From: Pelobates cultripes
Lineage: Eukaryota; Chordata; Amphibia; Anura; Pelobatidae
Direction of reading: 5' to 3'
NCBI GenBank assembly: GCA_933207985.1
Contig: OW240913.1
Coordinates: 104,265,244-104,329,243, forward strand
DNA: 64,000 bases
This document shows positions 56,913 through 64,000 of the stretch, one piece after another. Under the pieces are notes generated by a model. The model made no database searches and had not been told where the DNA came from. It saw only the letters and a program-made list of their open reading frames with translations. Within the stretch, counting starts at the first letter, position 1, and every line of letters starts with the position of its first letter. The position numbers and the translations under genes were made by a program.

Positions 56913-57539
56913 ATGTGATTGATTAACCATTCTTTAAAGCAAAACTTTGATTTTGCTTTGATTCTTTGGTATTTTACTGTTATTAGTTTTCCATGTTTCA
57001 TTTTATGCCTAGGAGTTTTTAAAACAAAATGTGCATTGTACTTTTGGAAAAAACTTAATAAAACAGAGGTATTCTGGAAATGTACAAAAAGTGGCTACAG
57101 ATCAATCTGAAGTGAGGAAAAAAACACCATTTATACGTCAAATATTTATGTAATGACAAATGTAATTTACAAATAAACTGCTGACAGTGTCTCTTTAAAA
57201 CAATTTAGCACCGAGCACTGAGTATCCAGTTCTAAATTAGCATGCATGCTGACCTTAATAGCTCTTAATAGCTCTTATCTTAGACTTTATTTTCTTGTAT
57301 ATTTTTTTGCTGATAAGTGGTGGTAAAACCCCTATTGCAATCCATTGCAACATGGAAGGACTATGATCACTGTTTATTTTTTATTTTTTTTAAATAACAG
57401 AATAATTTTAGACAAGTCTTTTTTTTTTTATTATTAATTCTGCCCACGCTACTCCCCATTTCTCACTAGACTTTACCTAAGGATTCTGCCAACTTTGAAA
57501 ACTCCCCTTCGGTTGGCAGAATCCTGAAACACGAGACAA

Positions 57540-58301
57540 GCCCATGCCCACGGAATAGGCCTACTCATTTAAAAAAAAAAAAAAATTTACACTACTCTTC
57601 ACATGCTTTTTCTTAAAAATGGAAACTTAAGAGGGATGTAGGGGAACAAAACTTGTGTAGACTGACTGACAATGACATTAGTTAAGGTAAAGTGGACTTT
57701 GCGCACTTTGCAATTTTGTTACTTCAGTCTCTCTAAGACTGTGGCATGTTCCCTTTCTTCTGCACTCACTGCATATACCTTTTCTCTGTCTCCTTACCTT
57801 CTTACCTGGTAGTAAGAAGGTAAGGAAAAGAGTGGACAAGTGACTGCTAGGGGACAGTCCTTACAAAGCGTGGAGCAAGAGCAACATTAGACACATTTAT
57901 GCTAAGCTCAGGGTGCTGTCTGCATAGTATGCCCTTACCTTGACAGGCATTAACACCAGGCTGACCATCTAATTTACTGGGCAGACACTCCCGCTTTTTG
58001 GGCATGTTTGCCCCTTTGGGCGGTTCTGGTCACAAGATTTGCGTCACCAGACGCCCACCAACATCCTGCTTCACTGGACACTGCTGTCAGGGGGTAAAGA
58101 ATTACTTGAAAGCAAGAGATTAGCACAGGATATGTGTCTTCGTTTAGATATATCCTGTGAGTTTCCTTTAAGCACCACCTCCGCCAGATACATGATGCTT
58201 GGGAGGTATGACTGTTTTAGTGTTTTCGATCGCTAAGATTCTGTAATTAGGCCCATCATAATTGTCAGCACCGGGCCCAATGGGCTCTTAATTTAGCCCT
58301 G
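57540..58301. mobile_element. hAT fragment, same family as 48972-52538
   Basis: The right end GGCTCTTAATTTAGCCCTG is the family terminus. The left part starts inside the element (ggaataggcctactcatttaaaa), so ~60 bp of the left end are missing. The body (aacaaaacttgtgtagactg, gactgctaggggacagtcct, gcgtcaccagacgcccacc, gattctgtaattaggcccat) gives the uninterrupted sequence with which the broken copy at 17617-24668 and the loaded copy at 48972 were compared. Confidence 0.85.
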
Positions 58302-58440
58302 CATTTAGTAAAAACACTTCTTAAAATTTATATTCAGAAAACCAATATTTTGCTCTGTTTTAGCTGTTAGATGAACATTGGAACAAGCTATTTGTATATA
58401 AAACAGGTTTAAAGTGTTAAAATTGTATAACAGTAGATAA

Positions 58441-58625
58441 TTTTATTATTATTATTATATTTATATAGTGCCAATAAATTCTGTAGCACTTTACAATAGG
58501 TGGACTAACAAACATGTAATTGTAACCAGACAAATGGAAGCACAGGAACAGAGGAGTTGAGGGCCCTGCTCAATGAGCTTACATGCTGGAGGTAGTGGGG
58601 TAAAGTGACACAAAAGGTAAGGGAA
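58441..58625. repeat. Dispersed repeat, copy B (paired with 851-1035)
   Basis: An ATT microsatellite (58441-58456) leads into atttatatagtgccaa, then gcactttacaataggtgg and gggccctgctcaatgagctt, the same order as copy A. The copies differ by scattered substitutions and one small gap. Confidence 0.8.
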
Positions 58626-58730
58626 GTATAGGGAAAAGATTGGTAGAATAGTATTCACTGAAGACTTAGTGTGGGTTTTTTTTTATATCACACTAAAACC
58701 ATTACCAACTAATTTAAACTGTATTTAATG

Positions 58731-60414
58731 TTAAAGCGGCACTTTTATGCCGAATACTGTTTTTTTTTTAATCCCCCTCCGGCCTCCACTACATCTAACT
58801 CACCCTAGTCACCCCCAAATGCCCCTAAGCCCCCCATATTACCTATTTTTTATTCTTTATTTTCTGCCCCGATCTATATTCAGGGCGCCGCCATCTTTGT
58901 GTGGGTAGATGAAGTCCCTGTGGGACACGTCATCAGCCCACACTAGACAGACTGTGAGATTCCTGCACATGCCCAGTGAAACACCTGGACATGCGAACGG
59001 GAATTTCATCCATTCATTCATCAGACAGACGAATGAGTGAATAGAAAGATCAGCCGAACAAACACCGAATATCAGTGTTCGTTTGTTTGATGAGTTTATT
59101 ACAAGGAGGGAGCTACCGGCACGCAGCTCCCTCCTTGTAATATGTAAAGATAGAAGCGGCAGGGACCAGTGCTCCCCGCCACTTCCTAAACCCCCCATAT
59201 CCTCCCTCACTCTATGGGGGTCAATATGACCCCTATAATAGCACTAGGGAGATTAAAATCTCCCCAATGCCCCTACTCGCTATACCGCTATAACGCTATA
59301 CCGCGAATAGGGGCATGTCTACTAAACAGTGAGCAGCCACAGGAAAAAACAAAACAAAAAAACAACTATTGGCCCCCACCCCTAAACGACGGGTGGGGGC
59401 CCTAAAGTAAAATAAGGGGGGAGACCTATTGTCCCCCCCCGCCCCCACCCCTGGGCGGTGGGTGGGGGCCATAAAGATAATGAGGGGGGGGCCTACTGTC
59501 CTCTCCCCCCACCCCCACTCATGGGTGGCGGGTGGGAGCCAAATGATAATGGGGGGACCCACTGTCCACCCCCCCTACGGCCCCCACCCCTGGGCGGCGG
59601 GTGGGGGCCATAAAGATAATGAGGGGGGACACCTACTGTCCTCCCCCCCCCGGTCCCCACCCCTGGGCTGCGGACAGTAGGTCCCACCCCCCATTATCAT
59701 TATGGCCCCCACCCGCCACCCATTTTTAGGGCCCCCACCCATCGATTCGGGGGCCCGGGGTGGGGGCCAATAGTTGTTTTTTGTTTTTTTTTTAGAGTGA
59801 GCAGCCACAGGCTGCTCACTGTTTACCAGACATGCCCCTACTCGCGGTATAGTGAGTAGGGGCATATTATTTACTAATAATAAGTAATCTTTACTTAGTA
59901 TTAGTAAATGTGGCTGAAATACTAATTTAGGTCTTTCAGCCTTTCAGTAGATAGCTCCCTGATACCGTGGGAATTAGGGAGTTATCTACTAAGCTGCTGC
60001 AAGATGCAGCCACAGCAAGAATAGAATTGGAGTTTCATTCATTCGAATGAAATTCCGATCCGAATAAAGTGCCGAATTGCGTTATAAAAGAAACAAACAT
60101 ACTGTTCTCATTCAGTTAGAATGCAATTTGTCAGTTTCGTGTAAAATGACAAGAAGCATCGCGGGAACACTGAGGGAAGGTGAGAATCATGGGTAAATTG
60201 CTCTGACCAGCGGAAATGAAGCACACTTTGCTCCTCCACTGGTCAGAGCTGGTCAAGCGGAGGAATCCGCCATAAGGCAAAGAGTCCCTACTTTGTCTTA
60301 TGATTTTAAAGAAAACTAAAGAAGACAGGAAGAAAAGAATAACAGATCCTGAGAGAGGGGGAGAAGAGGAAGAGATTGAGGAAAGGTAAGTTCGGCATGA
60401 CAGTGCCGCTTTAA
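58731..60414. mobile_element. 1.7-kb TTAA-flanked DNA transposon, Kolobok-like
   Basis: The left end TTAAAGCGGCACTTTTATGC and right end GCATGACAGTGCCGCTTTAA are inverted repeats of about 15 bp with TTAA at both outer edges; CCGAA/TTCGG follows inside. Inside are a G/C-rich tandem array (59380-59770) and paired segments such as ctactcgctata and ctcgcggtatag. No transposase frame is recognisable, so it is non-autonomous. Confidence 0.88.
59380..59770. repeat. G/C-rich tandem array inside the 58731 element
   Basis: About five units of 60-70 bp follow the pattern cccccacccctgggcggcgg, then gtgggggccataaagataat and gaggggggacctactgtcc. Each unit is internally self-complementary (cccccaccc against gggtggggg) and has several G-runs of four or more. 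Confidence 0.92.
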
Positions 60415-60656
60415 ATAGGATTTTCATGGAATTGTGCTTTTTAACATAAGCAATTTGTTTGACCATTTTAGGAGACACATTTTAAAATAGTATCAAAATG
60501 CACCTGTGATAAAATTGTAGGTTGTCTTCTGTTTAACATGTCACAAATGTCTGATTCAACATGTCAGAAGTCTGATAAAGGTTTTATAACAATGTATAAA
60601 GGAGCACGTTCAATATAGCCATCAGTCCCCTGTTAATAGAAATCATATTAAGAAAA

Positions 60657-60870
60657 TTATGTGACATTTATTTCTGGAACACTGAACAGTTTGAGCACAG
60701 CATTAGATGAGAATATTTCTTTAATCGGCTCTGCAAATGTGAGACCCCATGGATATTCAAGCTGTGGACATGGCAATCTGCGGGAATCAAGCCAGAGTGG
60801 TACACAGTTCATAATTCCATGCATAGTGGATTCTTTCATGGTTCCACTGGGTCCTCTCTCATTTATGGGA
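60657..60870 (-). other. Unexplained open frame with protein-like composition
   Basis: The minus strand reads GTMKESTMHGIMNCVPLWLD, then RRLPCPQLEYPWGLTFAEPI and KEIFSSNAVLKLFSVPEINVT before a stop. The composition is protein-like, but there is no convincing acceptor upstream, no donor, and no family I recognise. The opposite strand is also open over the same bases (60661-60873), which weakens the case. Confidence 0.25.
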
Positions 60871-61329
60871 TAGTATAGGAATATTTTATATATTTTTTGT
60901 TTGTTCTGTTTGCCTTTTGTATATAGCAATACTGGATTACTTTTTAAGCGTTACATTTATTATTACTTACTTATAACAGTAAAAAGATATATATGTATAG
61001 CTTTAATCTTAATTATTAAACTCTCACAATCACACATTGTTATTCACTGATGTCCGAATGGCCTGATATTAAATGGGGCAAAAACCATCTGGCTGTGTAC
61101 AGGGCTATTAATATAAAATAATATATATTATAAAATGAATAGTTTAAAACGCCAAATGCTGTCAAAAATACCTCAATGATAACATCGGGGAGGTGTTGAA
61201 CTTACCTATGTCCCATCCTGCCATGTACCAGGTGAGGGCATATCTATCTATGTAAAATCTAGAAACTGGGCAGACATTATTTAACAGGCCCCATCCCATG
61301 TAAAATAATGTAAGGAATATAGTCCACCC

Positions 61330-61860
61330 CGTGCCTTCACCCATGGCCATATAATATTAAAAGGGAGGAAACCGATGTCCTCCACCCCAACTCTCATCAA
61401 TTGGTGATAAGTGTGGGCTCTAAATAATAATAAAAGGGGAGGATACTGTGTCCTCGAACCGCACCATTAGGGGATGGACAATAGCATGTGAGCCCCTTGT
61501 ATTATTATTTAGAGTGGGGGCTATTTTTGGTGAACACAAGGTCCTACCAAAGTATATACTTAGAGCCCTACTCGCTGCCAATGGGTGGGAGCTGTGGTGG
61601 GGACTCTAGGTCTCCCCTTGTATCATATAATTGGAGCCACCACCCACCGCTTATGAGAAGGGCCTGGGGCTGGGGTACTAGGTCCCCCTTGTATCATATA
61701 ATTGGAACCTCACTGCTAATGAGTGGGGGCTGAAGTGAGGAGATTAGGTTCCCCCCTATTATAAACTAAAATACTCCCCTAACAGCCTCCCAGAGGTGGG
61801 AACTGGGGGAATACTAGCTCCCCCAATATAAAATGAATAGCCCCCACTTACATGAACATA
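61330..61860. repeat. Degenerate tandem repeat, about 60-80-bp units
   Basis: The phrase gtgggggct or gtgggagctg, then gaggggactctaggtctcccc and ttgtatcatataattggagc, recurs five or six times. The pattern resembles a decayed version of the array at 59380-59770, and another short relative lies at 41310-41410. Confidence 0.75.
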
Positions 61861-62856
61861 GTGACCAGCGATCTGCCCATTCCTTATTAATTAATTTAAA
61901 GTCCCTCAGCTATGGTGATGCATCTGGCTGATTGCTGCAAATTCACTATGATTGACCAAATACTGACCATATTTGGCATTAGTAAATATGAGAATTGGCA
62001 GTGCAGTTGGAATTCAGTCATTTTTACCAGATTTGTCCATCTTGACAAAATACAATTTTTATCAAATATGTTTCCAGTAGCTACTCACAAATCCTATGAG
62101 GTAATTAATCCAAATAATATGCTTTTTTTCCCAGGGTCAGGGGATGGCAAACCCCCTAAAATACTTCAAAATACAAAGATAGTCTATGCACACAGATTCC
62201 ATTATTCTAAAAAAAAAAAAAAATCCACATTCAAATCACATGACCCATAGGTCACATAGAGAAACAGGAAGCCCAAATGACCAGCTGGTGATGGTTCTTC
62301 ACCGTCATAATTGAGCTTGAGTGATGCGCTATCCCCAATGCTGTTCTGCTTGCATGATTGCTATAATTCCTTTTCAATTATTGAAGCACAGGAGACACTT
62401 TATATATTATGTAAATAATACTTGAAGCATGGGATACATTTTATATGTTTTGTATATAATGTTCGGAAAACTGGAGATACTTTATCATTCTGTGGATGCC
62501 TTTTTCTATAGTATCACTATAATGATCATTTTATAACAATATTCTTAAGCTTAAAAGTGGGATTTGGCATTAACCTCATTTTGAGGTTAATATATTACAC
62601 AGACAGGGTTTACTTTACAAGTCACTTTGTATATTATATATAACATAAGTATGTAGTATGCACTCTTCACTTATACTTGAAAAATATGAAATGTTCTTTA
62701 TTGTGATAAGCACTTTATTGTAGTAAACACATTCTTGTGTACATCATTACACTCATATCACTTGACTTATAGCACATTAAGCACTTTTTAAATTTCACGG
62801 CACATTTTGCACTTTATTGCCTCTTAGAGATCATTTATAACCCAGTCATACAAATG

Positions 62857-62877
62857 ATATATATATATATATATATT

Positions 62878-62938
<61 letters not shown>
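62857..62938. repeat. (TA)n microsatellite
   Basis: About 80 bp of nearly pure TA, with two short interruptions, directly abut the LINE reverse-transcriptase coding sequence at 62942. Confidence 0.95.
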
Positions 62939-62940
<2 letters not shown>

Positions 62941-62941
62941 C

Positions 62942-64000
62942 CAGTTGACTACTGGATTGACTACAAGAAACCCTATGACACAACGCCACACACATGGATA
63001 CTGGAATGCTTGGCTCTCTACAAGGCCAGCAAGGCAATAAGAGCCTTCATCAAGAACTCGATGGGCAAGTGGAAAACAACTCTAGAAGCCAATTCCGGGA
63101 AAATAACTCAAGTGAACATTAAGTGTGCATATACCAAGGTGATGTGCTATCCCCAATGCTGTTCTGCATAGGCCTCAACCCCCTTAGCCAGATCATCAAG
63201 AAGAGTGACTACGGATACAGGTTAAAAGAGTGGAGCTACCATAAGCCACCTACTCTACATGGATGACATCAAGCTGTATGCCAAGAATGATCAGGCATTG
63301 ACTCACTGACCCACCTAACTAGGATATACAGCAAGGACATTGGAATGTCATTCGGATTAGAGAAGTGCGGCCGGATGATAGCAAAAAGAGGGAAGATGAT
63401 CAGAACAGAAGGAGTTGAAATTCCAGAAGGCCAAATAGAAGATGAAGGAATAAGCTACAAGTACCTGGGGGTACCACAAACACATGGCAACCATGAGGAA
63501 GAGGCAAGGAGGATAGCAACATCCAAGTACCTCCAAAGAATCAGACATGTCCTGAAGTCCCAGCTCAATGGCAAGAACAAGATCCAAGCCATCAACACAT
63601 ATGCCCTACCGGTCATCAGGTACCCAGCTGGAATAATAACCTGGCCAAGAGAAGAACTAGTCACCATAGATGTCAAGACCAGGAAACTACTCACTATGAA
63701 TGGAGGATTCCACTCGAAATCCAGCATCCACAGACTGTACACCTGCCGGAAGGAAGGAGGTCAGGGCCTGATGTGTGTCAAGGCCACAGTCCTGGATGAA
63801 ACACAGAGCATCCACAAGTACATCACAAAGATTTCTCCCAAAGATTAACTGCTAAGGGAATGCCTGAGACTTCCACCCATTGAGGATGCAGAAAAAGAGG
63901 AGGTTCCTTGGCAAGACAAACCTCTCCATGTGATGAACCACCAGCAGATAGTGGATTTGGCTCACATGACAAAATCCAGTGGTTGGAAAAGGCATGCCTG
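62942..64000 (+). mobile_element. LINE reverse transcriptase with R2/R4-like C-terminal layout, runs off the window
   Basis: The coding order is WIDYKKPYDTTPHTWILECL (62957), GDVLSPMLFCIGLNPLSQII (63140), LLYMDDIKLYAKN with the catalytic YMDD (63251), MSFGLEKCGRMIAKRG (63345) and KYLGVPQTHGNHEEEARR. It continues with ALPVIRYPAGIITWP, and DVKTRKLLTMNGGFHSKSS. The last segments resemble LINEs whose restriction-like endonuclease lies at the C-terminus. The clade call (R4 or Rex6-like) is tentative. It is 5'-truncated at the (TA)n tract, with a few frame breaks before 63345 and a stop at 63846, so this copy is probably dead. Confidence 0.8.

Noticed and set aside
61162..61350. Minus-strand frame with a possible exon (acceptor tctgcccagtttctag, donor ATAG|gtaagt)
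   Set aside because: The splice sites look good, but the exon would end one base into a codon, which does not fit the phase needed at 53712. The text is not TPR-like and lies beside degenerate repeats.
1..64000. CRISPR arrays, tRNA or rRNA genes, riboswitches, bacterial operons
   Set aside because: None was seen. Tandem repeats here lack the uniform repeat and unique spacer pattern, and the genome type is vertebrate.

Overview
The window looks like intronic and intergenic DNA from a frog (anuran amphibian). I infer this from the repeat mix: TTAA-flanked Kolobok/T2-type elements and MITEs, several hAT elements with 8-bp target duplications, a DIRS tyrosine-recombinase retrotransposon, Tx1/L1-type and CR1 LINEs, Tc1 relics and retroviral or Gypsy-type solo LTRs. 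No bacterial-style genes, CRISPR arrays or intact protein genes are present. Nearly all longer open reading frames are shadows of repeats.

The only host coding sequence I can support is two short exons on the minus strand, at 53623-53712 and 612-696. Both have canonical splice sites. Their phases match across the gap (the first ends two bases into an Arg codon, the second starts with the last base). Together they encode a tetratricopeptide-type helix pair followed by a conserved segment. I recognise this as SPATA16 (spermatogenesis-associated 16), exons corresponding to human 4 and 5. On this reading the window is SPATA16 intron 3 (part), exon 4, a roughly 52.9 kb intron 4, exon 5 and the start of intron 5, all read right to left.

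Layout. 0.7-7.4 kb holds dispersed repeats, a pyrimidine-rich minisatellite, a hairpin-rich tandem array, a TTAA MITE, an LTR-like block and a near-perfect 97-bp palindrome. 8.5-12.1 kb is a 3.5 kb hAT element with an 8-bp duplication, a decayed transposase and a ~108-bp satellite. 14.8-16.9 kb is a 2.1 kb TTAA element containing palindromes. 17.2-24.7 kb is an old hAT copy split by a solo LTR, further LTR and hAT debris, and a decayed DIRS element. 24.7-27 kb is a minisatellite plus MITE relics. 27.6-31.9 kb is an L1 relic broken by a small TTAA MITE and a CR1 LINE. 33.4-35.2 kb is a hAT nested inside another hAT. 35.3-36.0 kb is a CR1 3' end split by a MITE. 36.4-48.4 kb has L1, MITE, Tc1 and solo-LTR remains. 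49.0-52.5 kb is a hAT carrying a MITE and a 1.6 kb strand-switching minisatellite. 53.7-64 kb has an L1 relic, a solo LTR, a hAT fragment, a 1.7 kb TTAA element with a G-rich array, and a LINE reverse transcriptase running off the right edge.

I found no new gene system. The main value is the host exon pair and several dated, nested transposon insertions whose target duplications can be read directly.
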